DNA of 64,000 bases from an uncultured Lachnospiraceae bacterium (GCA_900550475.1 URSA01000004.1:124001-188000); one strand, 5' to 3'; counted from the first letter of the stretch, positions 1-11,525 are shown. Notes: generated by a model not told the origin, from the sequence alone. Numbers and translations are program-made.

Positions 1-1
1 C

Positions 2-3000
2 GCATGCGTGAATATCAAAGGAAAGAAGAGCCACGAAACCGTGGAGAATGCGCTGAAGATCGTGGAGAATCTGGAGCACAGGGCAGGAAAGGACGCTGAG
101 GGAAAGACCGGTGACGGCGTGGGAATCCTGACGCAGGTGCCCCACAAGTTTTTCGTGAGGGTGACGCGGCCGCTGGGCATCCGTCTGGGTGAAGAGAGAG
201 AATACGGCGTGGGAATGTTCTTTTTCCCGCAGGGAGAATTGAAGCGCAACCAGTCCAAGAAAATGTTTGAGATCATCGTGGAGAAGGAAGGCCTTGAGTT
301 TCTCGGGTGGCGGGAGGTGCCTGCCTACCCGGAGGTACTCGGACACAAGGCTGTGGAGTGTATGCCCTGCATTATGCAGGCATTCGTAAAGAAACCTGCG
401 GATGTGGAAAAGGGACTGGAGTTCGACCGCAGGCTCTACATTGCAAGGCGTGTGTTTGAGCAGTCCACGGACGATACCTATGTGGTTTCCTTATCAAGCA
501 GAACCATTGTATATAAGGGTATGTTTCTGGTGAAGCAGCTCCGCACTTTCTTTGCGGATCTGCAAAGTGAGGATTATGAGTCGGCGATTGCCATTGTGCA
601 TTCCCGCTTCTCCACCAACACAAACCCGAGCTGGGAGCGCGCGCATCCTAATCGTTTCATAGTACACAACGGTGAGATCAACACCATCCGCGGCAATGCG
701 GACAGGATGATCGCCCGTGAGGAAAATATGGAATCCGAGCATCTGCACGGACAGCTTCACAAGGTGCTTCCCGCCATCAACAAGACGGGTTCCGACTCCG
801 CGATGCTGGACAACACGCTGGAGTTTCTGGTGATGAGCGGAATGGATCTGCCGCTGGCAGTGATGATTACAATTCCGGAACCTTGGGCGAACAATAAGAC
901 CATGTCCAAGACCAAGAAGGATTTCTACCAATATTATGCCACCATGATGGAGCCGTGGGACGGGCCCGCGTCCATCCTGTTTTCGGATGGGGATATCATG
1001 GGGGCGGTGCTTGACCGAAACGGCCTGCGTCCTTCCCGCTATATGATCACGGATGATGACCAGCTCATTCTCTCCTCCGAGGTGGGCGTGCTGGATATCG
1101 ATCCGACCAAGATTCTGGTGAAGGAGCGTCTGCGTCCCGGAAAAATGCTGTTGGTTGATACGGTGCAGGGACGGGTGATCGATGATGATGAGCTGAAAGA
1201 AAAATATGCTTCCGCGCAGCCTTACGGCGAGTGGCTGGACAATAATCTGGTGGAGCTGCATGATCTGAAGATTCCCAACCAGCGTGTGCCGGAGTTCTCC
1301 GAGGAGGAGAGGGCGCGCATGCAGAAGGCGTTCGGCTACACATATGACGAATTAAAGACCAGCATTCTTCCGATGGCGAAGAACGGTGCGGAAGCCATTG
1401 CCGCCATGGGAGTGGATACGCCGCTGCCGGTGCTGAGCAAGACACATCATCCGCTGTTCCATTATTTCAAGCAGTTGTTTGCCCAGGTGACCAACCCGCC
1501 CATTGACGCCATAAGGGAGGAGGTCGTGACCTCTACCACCGTCTATGTGGGACGGGAGGGAAACGTGCTGGAGGAAGTGCCGGAGAACTGCAATGTGTTG
1601 AAGGTCAACAATCCGATCCTGACCAACACGGATCTTCTGAAGATCAAGAACATGAAGGAGGACGGCTTCCGCGTGGAAGTGATCCCCATCATCTACTATA
1701 AAAATACCAGTCTGGAGAAGGCGATCGACAGGCTCTTTGTGGAGGTGGACAGAGCGTACCGGGACGGCATCAATGTGCTGATCCTCTCGGACAGAGGCGT
1801 AGACGAGAACCATGTGGCGATTCCGTCGCTGCTTGCCGTTTCCGCCCTGCATCAGTACCTTGTGCGCACGAAAAAGAGAACCAGAGTGGCAATTATTCTG
1901 GAGTCCGGTGAGCCGAGGGAGGTGCATCATTTTGCCACCCTTCTGGGCTATGGCGCCTGCGCGATCAATCCCTATCTTGCACAGGAGTCCATCAAGGAAC
2001 TGATCGACAATCACATGCTGGACAAGGACTACTATGCAGCCGTTGACGATTACAACAACGCGGTGCTGCACGGTATTGTCAAGATCGCTTCCAAAATGGG
2101 AATCAGCACCATCCAGTCCTATCAGGGCTCCCAGATTTTTGAGGCGATCGGCATTGACAGGGAAGTGATCAACAAGTATTTCACCAACACGGTCTGCCGT
2201 GTGGGCGGCATCACCATAAAGGATATTGAGAGACAGGTGGATGAACTGCATTCCAAGGCGTTTGATCCTCTGGGACTTGCCACGGATCTGACGCTTGACA
2301 GCCCGGGGCATCACAAGATGCGCAGCGGCGCGGAGGAGCATCTGTATAATCCGGCGACCATCCATCTTTTGCAGGAATCCACAAAACGCGGTGATTACGA
2401 AATGTTCAAGCAGTATACCGCACTTGTGAATGACGAGGATTCCGTCAAGAACCTGCGCGGGCTCATGGACTTCAGATATCCGAAGAAAGGCGTTCCGCTG
2501 GAGGAAGTGGAAAGCGTGGAATCCATCGTGACCCGATTCAAGACGGGAGCCATGTCCTACGGCTCTATCTCCAAGGAAGCTCATGAAACCATGGCAATCG
2601 CCATGAATATGCTGCACGGCAAGAGCAACTCCGGCGAGGGCGGCGAGGATATCGAGCGCATGACGGTGGGACCGGACGGACTGGATCGCTGCTCAGCGAT
2701 CAAGCAGGTGGCGAGCGGACGGTTCGGCGTGACCAGCCGCTATCTGGTCAGCGCAAAGGAAATCCAGATCAAAATGGCACAGGGCGCGAAACCCGGTGAG
2801 GGCGGACATCTGCCCGGAGGCAAGGTATATCCGTGGATTGCAAAGACCCGTCACTCAACACCCGGCGTGGGGTTGATTTCTCCCCCGCCTCATCACGACA
2901 TTTACTCCATCGAGGATCTGGCGCAGCTTATCTTTGACTTGAAGAATGCCAACATGGATGCCCGCATTTCCGTAAAGCTGGTTTCCGAGGCAGGCGTGGG

Positions 3001-4471
3001 AACCGTTGCGGCAGGCGTGGCGAAAGCGGGCGCGCAGGTGATTCTGGTTTCCGGCTATGACGGCGGTACGGGCGCAGCCCCCAGAAACTCCATCCACAAC
3101 GCGGGACTGCCGTGGGAGCTCGGACTTGCGGAGACGCACCAGACGCTGATCATGAACGGCCTGCGGAATAAGGTTCGCATCGAGACGGATGGCAAGCTGA
3201 TGAGCGGAAGGGATGTTGCCATCGCAGCCATTCTGGGAGCGGAGGAGTTCGGCTTTGCCACCGCGCCTCTGGTGACCATGGGCTGTGTGATGATGCGTGT
3301 ATGTAATCTGGATACCTGTCCGGTGGGCGTTGCAACCCAGAACCCGGAACTGAGGAAAAATTTCAGGGGCAAGCCTGAGTATGTGATGAACTTTATGAAG
3401 TTTATTGCACAGGAGCTCCGGGAGTATATGGCGAAGCTGGGCGTGCGCACGGTGGATGAGCTGGTGGGCAGGACGGATCTCTTGAAGGTGAAGGAGAATC
3501 TGACCGAACAGCAGCGCAAGGTGGATCTGAGCCAGATTTTGAACAATCCGTACGAAGGAATGAAGCAGAGGGTGACCTTTGATCCCAAGCAGGTTTACGA
3601 CTTCCAGTTGGAAAAGACGCTGGATGAGCGTGTGCTCTTAAAGCAGCTTGGCAAGGCGATGGATGCGGGACAGAAGAGAAGCATTGAGGTGGATGTGTCC
3701 AACGTGGATCGTGCTTTCGGTACGATTCTGGGCTCCGAGATCACAAAACGGTTCGGTGACTCCCTCGAGGAGGACACCTACCGGGTACTGTGCAAGGGTG
3801 CGGGCGGACAGAGCTTTGGCGCTTTCATTCCAAAGGGGCTGACGTTGGAGCTGACCGGCGACAGCAACGATTACTTCGGCAAGGGACTTTCCGGCGGAAA
3901 GCTGATCGTGTATCCGCCCCGTGGCAGCAGGTTTAAGGCAGAAGAAAATATCATTATCGGAAACGTGGCGCTTTACGGCGCGACCAGCGGCAAGGCGTTT
4001 ATCGGCGGTGTGGCAGGCGAGCGTTTCTGCGTGCGCAATTCCGGCGCTATCGCGGTGGTGGAGGGCGTCGGCGACCACGGCTGCGAATACATGACCGGAG
4101 GGCGTGTGGTGGTGCTCGGGCATACCGGAAAGAACTTCGCTGCGGGCATGAGCGGCGGTATTGCCTATGTGCTGGACGAGGAAAATGACCTGTATATGCG
4201 CCTCAACAAGGAGATGGTTTCTTCCTATGAAATCACTTCCAAGTATGATGTGCTGGAATTGAAGGACATGATCAAGGAGCATGTGGCGTACACCAACTCC
4301 GAGAAGGGCAAGCTGATTCTGGATCATTTCGGAGAGTACCTGCCCAAGTTTAAGAAGATCATCCCTCACGATTATGAGCGTATGCTGAAAATGATCGTGC
4401 AGATGGAGGAGAAGGGACTGAGCGCAGAACAGGCACAGATCGAGGCATTCTACGCCAACACCAAAAAATAA
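2..4471 (+). CDS. gltB: Glutamate synthase large subunit (5' end cut by window edge)
   Basis: This is the large subunit of glutamate synthase, which splits glutamine and aminates 2-oxoglutarate to give two glutamates. The reading frame is open through the left edge (Ala-Cys-Val before the first possible GTG at 8), so the true start and the N-terminal cysteine nucleophile of the class II glutaminase lie upstream. Visible order: glutaminase domain (about 1-400), central domain (440-740), FMN/2-oxoglutarate domain (800-1160) with the 3Fe-4S cysteines in CVMMRVCNLDTCP near 1093-1104, and a GXGXG beta-helix (about 1240-1430). About 1,490 residues are present, close to the family's 1,500. gltD follows after 23 nt, so the two form one operon. 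Identification is secure. Confidence 0.97.
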   Translation, partial: ACVNIKGKKSHETVENALKIVENLEHRAGKDAEGKTGDGVGILTQVPHKFFVRVTRPLGIRLGEEREYGVGMFFFPQGELKRNQSKKMFEIIVEKEGLEFLGWREVPAYPEVLGHKAVECMPCIMQAFVKKPADVEKGLEFDRRLYIARRVFEQSTDDTYVVSLSSRTIVYKGMFLVKQLRTFFADLQSEDYESAIAIVHSRFSTNTNPSWERAHPNRFIVHNGEINTIRGNADRMIAREENMESEHLHGQLHKVLPAINKTGSDSAMLDNTLEFLVMSGMDLPLAVMITIPEPWANNKTMSKTKKDFYQYYATMMEPWDGPASILFSDGDIMGAVLDRNGLRPSRYMITDDDQLILSSEVGVLDIDPTKILVKERLRPGKMLLVDTVQGRVIDDDELKEKYASAQPYGEWLDNNLVELHDLKIPNQRVPEFSEEERARMQKAFGYTYDELKTSILPMAKNGAEAIAAMGVDTPLPVLSKTHHPLFHYFKQLFAQVTNPPIDAIREEVVTSTTVYVGREGNVLEEVPENCNVLKVNNPILTNTDLLKIKNMKEDGFRVEVIPIIYYKNTSLEKAIDRLFVEVDRAYRDGINVLILSDRGVDENHVAIPSLLAVSALHQYLVRTKKRTRVAIILESGEPREVHHFATLLGYGACAINPYLAQESIKELIDNHMLDKDYYAAVDDYNNAVLHGIVKIASKMGISTIQSYQGSQIFEAIGIDREVINKYFTNTVCRVGGITIKDIERQVDELHSKAFDPLGLATDLTLDSPGHHKMRSGAEEHLYNPATIHLLQESTKRGDYEMFKQYTALVNDEDSVKNLRGLMDFRYPKKGVPLEEVESVESIVTRFKTGAMSYGSISKEAHETMAIAMNMLHGKSNSGEGGEDIERMTVGPDGLDRCSAIKQVASGRFGVTSRYLVSAKEIQIKMAQGAKPGEGGHLPGGKVYPWIAKTRHSTPGVGLISPPPHHDIYSIEDLAQLIFDLKNANMDARISVKLVSEAGVGTVAAGVAKAGAQVILVSGYDGGTGAAPRNSIHNAGLPWELGLAETHQTLIMNGLRNKVRIETDGKLMSGRDVAIAAILGAEEFGFATAPLVTMGCVMMRVCNLDTCPVGVATQNPELRKNFRGKPEYVMNFMKFIAQELREYMAKLGVRTVDELVGRTDLLKVKENLTEQQRKVDLSQILNNPYEGMKQRVTFDPKQVYDFQLEKTLDERVLLKQLGKAMDAGQKRSIEVDVSNVDRAFGTILGSEITKRFGDSLEEDTYRVLCKGAGGQSFGAFIPKGLTLELTGDSNDYFGKGLSGGKLIVYPPRGSRFKAEENIIIGNVALYGATSGKAFIGGVAGERFCVRNSGAIAVVEGVGDHGCEYMTGGRVVVLGHTGKNFAAGMSGGIAYVLDEENDLYMRLNKEMVSSYEITSKYDVLELKDMIKEHVAYTNSEKGKLILDHFGEYLPKFKKIIPHDYERMLKMIVQMEEKGLSAEQAQIEAFYANTKK

Positions 4472-4494
4472 GGACAGAAAGGAACGAAGGAAAG

Positions 4495-5988
<1,494 letters not shown>

Positions 5989-6026
5989 GCGGTCTGATTT
6001 TATGTGAATGTGAAGTATGGAAGGAG

Positions 6027-6059
6027 CTGCAGCACCTTTATGGGTGTTGCAGTTTTTTT
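6027..6059 (+). terminator. Rho-independent terminator after gltBD
   Basis: Inverted repeat CTGCAGCACC / GGTGTTGCAG (one G-T pair) with a short loop, followed by seven T residues, 40 nt after the gltD stop. Confidence 0.85.
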
Positions 6060-6070
6060 GATGTGTGCGC

Positions 6071-6165
6071 ATTATATCATGTGTAGTGCCACTTGTCAAT
6101 TGAACGTTTGGAAAGTTGCGCAAAAAAGCCCCAAAATCGTGTTGAAAGTTTTTCAATATACAAAT
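6071..6165 (+). promoter_or_regulatory. Upstream element, copy A of a duplicated regulatory region
   Basis: The stretch 6094-6165 matches 8254-8325 with about five differences, and weaker similarity reaches back to ATTATATCATG at 6071 (ATTATAACATG at 8231). Each copy lies upstream of one of two paralogous lipoprotein genes. Shared features are CAATTGAAC, GAAAGTTGCGCAAAAAAGCC and a perfect short palindrome TTGAAAGTTTTTCAA. A possible -10 (TATGAT, 6179-6184) lies just downstream. Inference: promoter plus operator copied together with the gene; the exact -35 and regulator are not evident. Confidence 0.6.
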
Positions 6166-6209
6166 AATGGAGAAATTGGTATGATGATAAGAAAGTATGG
6201 GGGAGAAGG

Positions 6210-8195
6210 ATGAAAAACGGAAAAAAACAAAAGAAACAGGTGCGTAACATGGTAGCAGTGCTGGTGATTTTGCTGGGGTGCTTCCTTCTTGCAGCCTGCG
6301 GTAAGGGGAAAGACGGGCAGGGGGATGAGCAGCGGGAGCAATGGCAGGCGCACTATGAAGAACTGAAGTTTGAGAAAGAAAATGAACTCACTGTGCTGGG
6401 CGTGCAACATTACGGCGGGGAGATCGTGTGTCTGTTTGCAGATAGGGAGAACCGGGTGATTCTCTGCCCGGACGGGAAAGCCGGAAGGACGACTTGCAGC
6501 AATGTGAGGGAGGAATATATAACGAATGCGAACGGCTGGCGGCTGGACGCAGACGGGACGGTTTTTGTGTTGGGAAAGGAGTGTCTCATAAAGCTTTCCG
6601 GGGATGGAAGTGAGGAGTACCGGATCAGCCTGCCCGGCAGTCTCACGGGGCTGTGCCGGGATGACAGGGGGGAGCTTTGGGGACTTTTGCAGGCATCTGA
6701 CCGGTTTGCCAGCGGTATCCTGCAGGTCAACGAGGAAAAACGGACGGCGGGAGAAATCGACTGGCAGGAAAACATTGTAAACAGTATGTCCTATGTGTCA
6801 GGTCGGGGACTGTTGCTGACGGATGCGGAGGGAATATTCTATTATAAAGCAAAAAAAGAGTATCTGCTGGAGTGGCGTGATACCCAGTACAGTCAAAAAG
6901 GAATGGTCTGGGAGGTCGGTTGTCCGTCGGATGATGAAATCAAAATCCTTGCGGGGGAAAAGGCAGTCACGCTCATCAGGGGACAGGAGCAGGAGACAGA
7001 TAAGGTGATGCTGACCTACAAGACCACCCTGTTGACGGCAGAGGAAAAAGAGTGGATCGTCCGGTTCAATGAGGAAAATGAAAAATATTATGTGGAGATC
7101 CAGCTCTATTCCGAAAAAGAGGATGGGGATGTCTTTGCTTTTCGCGATCAGGTGCAGATGGAGATGGCAGCCGGGCGCGGACCGGACATTCTGAACGGTT
7201 ATTCCGTGGAAGATATCACGGTGTTGCAGGAAAAAGGCGCTTTGGAAGAATTGAGTGCATACATGGCAGACAGCGGGCTCAAAGAGGAGAGCCTGTTTCC
7301 GATTTGCACACAACAGGAAGAAGACGGCGGAATTTATAAGGTCATATACGGAGCTGCGCCCATAACACTCTTTGTGCGGGATGAAGTGGTGGGAAAAGAG
7401 GGGGCACCGGATCAAAACACATTGCTGTCCGGATTGGAAAATTACAGTGGTGAGCGGTGCTTTCTGAACGGCCGGAGTGCACAAAATCTTCTGAGAATGT
7501 GGCTTGCGGACTCGGAGAGCCTGTACGGAATGCTGGATCTGCAAGGCGGAACCTGTGACTTTACAAAAGGAGATATGGAAAGACTGCTTGCTTTGGCAGA
7601 AAAAGTACAGTGTACGCACGGCTTTTCCGGGCAGGAATCTGCGGAGTGCCTCGCTATGGCGGCGCAGTTTACGGAATATACCTCGTATCCTGCATGGAAT
7701 GCGGTGGCAAAGCAGGCGAAAATGGTTATGACGGGGTATCCCACCGATACGGTGCCCGCCCCGCATTACTTTGAGGCGGCGTTGTATATGAATGCGCAAT
7801 CCGCACACAAGGAGGGCGTGTGGGAATTTATGGAGTACATGCTGGGGAAGGAAGTACAGCTTGCTCTCGGGGAGGATATCCAGTATCTGTATCTGCCTGT
7901 GCTGAAGGAGGCGTTTTTGGAGGCGGGGCAAAAAAGTATAGGCGGAATGGGAGGCGCGTTTATGCTGGCGGAAGCAGACGATGTGGAAACAACGTTTACG
8001 GAGGAGGATCTGGCGGCGCTGTATGAACTGATGGAGGGGATCAGGACGATTCCGCGCTGCCCTGCCGCAATCAGGGAGATTATCTGCGAGGAGGCGGAGA
8101 GCTATTTCAGTGGAGACCGGTCAGCGGAGGAGGTCTGCGAACTGATACAGAACCGTGTGCAGCTCTATCTGGACGAGCAGAGGTATGGGCTTTAA
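6210..8195 (+). CDS. Lipoprotein: propeller-like N-terminal half fused to solute-binding domain (paralogue 1)
   Basis: 661 residues. The signal peptide ends in a lipobox (LLAAC, Cys30), so the mature protein is probably anchored to the outer face of the membrane. Residues about 45-260 contain repeated short beta-type segments (ADRENRVILCPDG, DADGTVFVLG, DDRGELWGL) like a degenerate beta-propeller. From about 270 it resembles bacterial extracellular solute-binding proteins (family 1: RFNEENEKYYVEIQLY, GRGPDIL), ending in the helical SAEEVCELIQNRVQLYLDE typical of Lachnospiraceae members. No permease or ATPase genes lie nearby. It is a paralogue of the next gene, with the same tail and the same upstream element. 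RBS GGGGGAGAAGG precedes the ATG. The ligand is unknown; sensing rather than import is plausible but inferred. Confidence 0.75.
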   Translation: MKNGKKQKKQVRNMVAVLVILLGCFLLAACGKGKDGQGDEQREQWQAHYEELKFEKENELTVLGVQHYGGEIVCLFADRENRVILCPDGKAGRTTCSNVREEYITNANGWRLDADGTVFVLGKECLIKLSGDGSEEYRISLPGSLTGLCRDDRGELWGLLQASDRFASGILQVNEEKRTAGEIDWQENIVNSMSYVSGRGLLLTDAEGIFYYKAKKEYLLEWRDTQYSQKGMVWEVGCPSDDEIKILAGEKAVTLIRGQEQETDKVMLTYKTTLLTAEEKEWIVRFNEENEKYYVEIQLYSEKEDGDVFAFRDQVQMEMAAGRGPDILNGYSVEDITVLQEKGALEELSAYMADSGLKEESLFPICTQQEEDGGIYKVIYGAAPITLFVRDEVVGKEGAPDQNTLLSGLENYSGERCFLNGRSAQNLLRMWLADSESLYGMLDLQGGTCDFTKGDMERLLALAEKVQCTHGFSGQESAECLAMAAQFTEYTSYPAWNAVAKQAKMVMTGYPTDTVPAPHYFEAALYMNAQSAHKEGVWEFMEYMLGKEVQLALGEDIQYLYLPVLKEAFLEAGQKSIGGMGGAFMLAEADDVETTFTEEDLAALYELMEGIRTIPRCPAAIREIICEEAESYFSGDRSAEEVCELIQNRVQLYLDEQRYGL

Positions 8196-8230
8196 TAACG
8201 ATAAATAACACACGATATGAAAAAAATGAT

Positions 8231-8325
8231 ATTATAACATGCATTGCGCAGTCTGTCAATTGAACATTTGGAAAGTTGCGCAAAAAAGCCCAGAAATCGT
8301 GTTGAAAGTTTTTCAATTTACAAAA
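8231..8325 (+). promoter_or_regulatory. Upstream element, copy B of a duplicated regulatory region
   Basis: Second copy of the element at 6071-6165, offset by exactly 2,160 bp, again ahead of a propeller/solute-binding lipoprotein gene. The TTGAAAGTTTTTCAA palindrome is conserved. A -10-like TAGAAT lies at 8353-8358. Function is inferred from conservation and position only. Confidence 0.6.
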
Positions 8326-8387
8326 AACGCGCAAGCCGCTATGCTTTTAGGATAGAATGCATCTTGGGGACAGGAAGGGGATTTATC

Positions 8388-10682
8388 ATGAAAAAAACTT
8401 TTTTATGTGTTGGCGCTTTGCTTACAATGTTGATGCTGGGATTGGCGGGCTGCGGACAGGATGCCGGAAAAGGGACTTCGGATACGGCAGCCGCGGGGAT
8501 GAGCGGCGGCGCGGAACAAACGGAGGGAACGGCGGAGTACTACATTATGGAGGAGACGGCGATTCCGAATACAGATCAGGCATTTGAAGCGGAGGTGTCG
8601 GACGGAGGAAGGTTATTTTATGGTGATCCCCGGCTACTGGGCGATTATGTGTATCGAAACACTATGGTGGCGAAAAAAGAAGAGGGTGCGATTTACAATA
8701 CTATTTATAATTACGAACGGCTATTCAATGTGAATGACAGCACATGGGAGGAGTCCGCGCTGTATGGGGGGTATGTTGTGGAAGGAGAAAAATATTACGG
8801 CACGCAGCCCTATCGGTCTCCGGATGGTCAGACGTATGCAATTGTTCAAAAAAAAGATCAATGCTATCTTGCATTGACTGAAGAGGACGAAATTGTGGAG
8901 ATGCTCGGTGTCGTATCGGCAGTGACGGAGGAAGATGCTCGTCAGGATGTAGCTAGGGTATGCAGAAATAAGGATGGGGAATATTTCTATTACAGAACCT
9001 CCGGAAGCTGCATCATGCTCATGGACAGCGCATTGCAGACACAGGAAACCATTTTTGTATCGGGGAAGGTTTACGGCATCCTGCAGAGGGAGGCGGGTGC
9101 GGACACCTATTGGTATGGCGTGGATTCGGAGGGAAAGGCGTGCATTGCGAAGATAGGGGATGAGAATGTATGCCTGATCAAGGAATGGGAGGGTGTCGCA
9201 ACCCTGTATACGGCGGGATATTCCAAGGAGGGAATCCTTTATATCGCGGATGCGCAGAATGTGTGGAGACTTGATGATGATGGGGAGCCGCAGCTTGTGT
9301 TTCCTTTCGTGAAGAGGGATTATTTGGTCGACGCGGTATACAATATGGATACTTCGGAGGATGGAGAGTTTCGCTTGCTGGTGGCGCTGGATGGTGAATG
9401 CGCGATCCTTGAGATGAAGCGCAGCGACACGGATCCCATGCTGAACAGGCAGGAAATCGTGATGGCATTTGCTGCCCGCCCATTTGCACTGGAGGAGGAG
9501 GCAGTGCGGTTTAACAGACAGAATCCACAGTATCATGTCTCTGTTGTGTACCCCGGGGAGGAAGAGGACGCCTTTTCTTTCAGAGACCGTATCCTGCTTC
9601 AGGTGAGTACCGGTGAGGGGCCGGATATTCTGGGAGATGATATGGTTATAGATGTGGCATCTTTAGTGGACGGCGGGTATCTGGAATGTCTGGACGAACT
9701 GATTACGGATGAGACGGCATATCTGCAGGCGGCGCTGGAGAACGCGCGGATTGACGGAAAACTGTACGGTGTGCCCTATGAATGTACCTTTGATTTTGTA
9801 AGCTACCCGGCAGCGTTTGCGGACGGACGTACCTCGTGGACCTTGCCGGATCTGATAAAGGCGGTGTCCGTGTCTGATGCAAAAATCCTGCAGAAGGGCT
9901 GCGATGCTTTGGATATTGTTCTGCGGTACGGACTTTGGGATAATGACAACACAGCGTATATTGACTGGGAGAAAGGCGAAAGCCATCTGACGGAGCAGCC
10001 TTTCTTGGATTTGCTGGCATTTGCCAAGAAATACGGTGATGACGGCACGCTTGTGGAGGCGGATGCGGTATTGTTGAGAGATGGAGAGTCCGTGTCGGTA
10101 CAAACCTCTCTTTATAATACTAACCTGAGTATATTCTATGCCCTGTGGGCATGCCTGAAGGGCGAGCCTGCCATGCTGGGATATCCCAGACAGGAGGGCA
10201 ATGGGATTTATGTCAGTGCCAAAGAACTGTATCTGAATGCAAGCGCAACGCAAAAGGATGGGGCGAAAGAGTTTTTGAAGTATTTGCTGTCCTCGGAAGC
10301 TCAGGTTCGGTGTGCCAATTTTGACACCTGGAACGAGATGTCCGAAAAAGGTCTTCGCACCATGTTCGGAAATCACTTTACGATGCCCGTCCATCTGGAT
10401 GCCTATGAGACGATAATAGCAAATACAAGGACGAGACGGAATGAATTTCTGGGGAATGACTACGGTGCTGGTTACAAATCCGCGCCGTTCACGGAAGAAC
10501 AGGAGGAACAATTCAGGGGGCTGCTTGCCAACTGCGAACCGGCAAATTTCAGAGTAAGTGAGATTTCATATATCATCGCCGAGGAGCTGGAGCCGTATTT
10601 TATAGGGGAGGCTTCCGCTGAGGATGTGGCGGAAAAGCTGCACAACCGTGTGCAGTTGTATCTGGACGAGAGAAAAAAATAG
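8388..10682 (+). CDS. Lipoprotein: propeller-like N-terminal half fused to solute-binding domain (paralogue 2)
   Basis: 764 residues from the ATG at 8388, chosen because AGGAAGGGG precedes it and it gives a clean lipoprotein signal peptide (LAGC, Cys22); the longer open frame from 8244 runs through the duplicated upstream element. Residues about 60-400 look like a repetitive beta-rich sensor domain. About 405-760 is a family 1 solute-binding domain (VRFNRQNPQYHVSVVYPGE, GEGPDIL, KLYGVPYECTFDF) ending in AEDVAEKLHNRVQLYLDE, matching paralogue 1. No transporter partner is adjacent. Probably surface-exposed; the ligand is unknown. The neighbouring GH5 lipoprotein hints at a glycan, which is inference. 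Confidence 0.75.
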   Translation: MKKTFLCVGALLTMLMLGLAGCGQDAGKGTSDTAAAGMSGGAEQTEGTAEYYIMEETAIPNTDQAFEAEVSDGGRLFYGDPRLLGDYVYRNTMVAKKEEGAIYNTIYNYERLFNVNDSTWEESALYGGYVVEGEKYYGTQPYRSPDGQTYAIVQKKDQCYLALTEEDEIVEMLGVVSAVTEEDARQDVARVCRNKDGEYFYYRTSGSCIMLMDSALQTQETIFVSGKVYGILQREAGADTYWYGVDSEGKACIAKIGDENVCLIKEWEGVATLYTAGYSKEGILYIADAQNVWRLDDDGEPQLVFPFVKRDYLVDAVYNMDTSEDGEFRLLVALDGECAILEMKRSDTDPMLNRQEIVMAFAARPFALEEEAVRFNRQNPQYHVSVVYPGEEEDAFSFRDRILLQVSTGEGPDILGDDMVIDVASLVDGGYLECLDELITDETAYLQAALENARIDGKLYGVPYECTFDFVSYPAAFADGRTSWTLPDLIKAVSVSDAKILQKGCDALDIVLRYGLWDNDNTAYIDWEKGESHLTEQPFLDLLAFAKKYGDDGTLVEADAVLLRDGESVSVQTSLYNTNLSIFYALWACLKGEPAMLGYPRQEGNGIYVSAKELYLNASATQKDGAKEFLKYLLSSEAQVRCANFDTWNEMSEKGLRTMFGNHFTMPVHLDAYETIIANTRTRRNEFLGNDYGAGYKSAPFTEEQEEQFRGLLANCEPANFRVSEISYIIAEELEPYFIGEASAEDVAEKLHNRVQLYLDERKK

Positions 10683-10702
10683 GGGGGATGCCGCATCGAC
10701 AA

Positions 10703-10731
10703 TTGACGATAGTATTTCCGTATGGTATTCT
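10703..10731 (+). promoter_or_regulatory. Sigma-A-type promoter for the XRE gene
   Basis: TTGACG (10703-10708), 17-bp spacer, TATTCT (10726-10731), about 50 bp before the ATG at 10780. Confidence 0.6.
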
Positions 10732-10779
10732 GTAAAAAGGGACAATGATACATAAAACAGAAGAAAGCGGGAATATACA

Positions 10780-11514
10780 ATGGATGGGAATTTCAGCACG
10801 GAGCATTTAGGAAGGATCATCAAGGCGCTGAGGGGAGAGCGCCGGATGACACAGAAAGAGCTGGCGGAGCGGCTGAGTGTGACGCCATCCACCGTGTCCA
10901 AATGGGAGAACGGTGTGGTGGCGCCGGACGTGTTTATGCTGCGGGATATGGCGGAGGTCTTTGAGGTATCGCTGTCAGATCTGACCGGAAAGGAGAGAAC
11001 GGAGGCAGGACGGGAGGAAGAGGCGGAAACGGATACGCCTCCCGAAAACTGCGCGGAAATTCACAGCAGCCCGGAAACCGCGCCGAAAAAAACAAAAAAG
11101 ATATACATTCTGCTGATAATCGGAATCCTGTTGGGAGTGCTTGCGGGAGTCGCACTGACATGGTATTTCAGCGTGTATCGGAATACTTTGCAGGCATGGG
11201 TCGTGGACGAATACCTGACAGAGTCGGATGAGCTTCCGGAATATGAAAGTGTCTATGTGGTGGCGCTGGAGTACCGGGGGGATCTTGGCATGGAAATAGT
11301 GAATGATTATACAAGAGAGCATTTTTGGGATCAGTATAAAGAGCGATTAGCTGAGGCAGATGCGCTGGTGTTTACCTACTGGAAAAAGTATGATCCGGAT
11401 GGCATACTGTTTAGTTCGGATGCCGTTGCCGTTCTTTTACCGGAGAACGAGAATACGGACGGTTTGCCGGTGGCATATCAGCAGATAAGAGGAGAAGATA
11501 TAATAGGAGAATAG
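10780..11514 (+). CDS. Membrane-anchored XRE-family transcriptional regulator
   Basis: 244 residues. Residues about 8-62 are a Cro/C1-type helix-turn-helix (MTQKELAERLSVTPSTVSKW, then WENGVVAPD). A charged linker follows, then one strong transmembrane helix at about 107-129 (IYILLIIGILLGVLAGVALT) and a roughly 110-residue extracytoplasmic tail with no family I recognise. This arrangement (cytoplasmic DNA-binding head, external sensor tail) suggests it senses an envelope signal. It has its own promoter and is followed after 11 nt by a small secreted protein, so the two may be co-transcribed. The target genes are unknown; the duplicated lipoprotein genes upstream are candidates by proximity. 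Confidence 0.85.
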   Translation: MDGNFSTEHLGRIIKALRGERRMTQKELAERLSVTPSTVSKWENGVVAPDVFMLRDMAEVFEVSLSDLTGKERTEAGREEEAETDTPPENCAEIHSSPETAPKKTKKIYILLIIGILLGVLAGVALTWYFSVYRNTLQAWVVDEYLTESDELPEYESVYVVALEYRGDLGMEIVNDYTREHFWDQYKERLAEADALVFTYWKKYDPDGILFSSDAVAVLLPENENTDGLPVAYQQIRGEDIIGE

Positions 11515-11525
11515 GGGGGGGACAG

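Noticed and set aside
494..1261. Long minus-strand frames inside gltB, valS, folC and other genes
   Set aside because: They are shadows of the real coding frames; they lack ribosome sites and have unnatural composition (His, Arg and Cys rich).
6004..6213. 69-codon frame between gltD and the first lipoprotein gene
   Set aside because: It runs through the gltBD terminator and the duplicated regulatory element and has no ribosome site.
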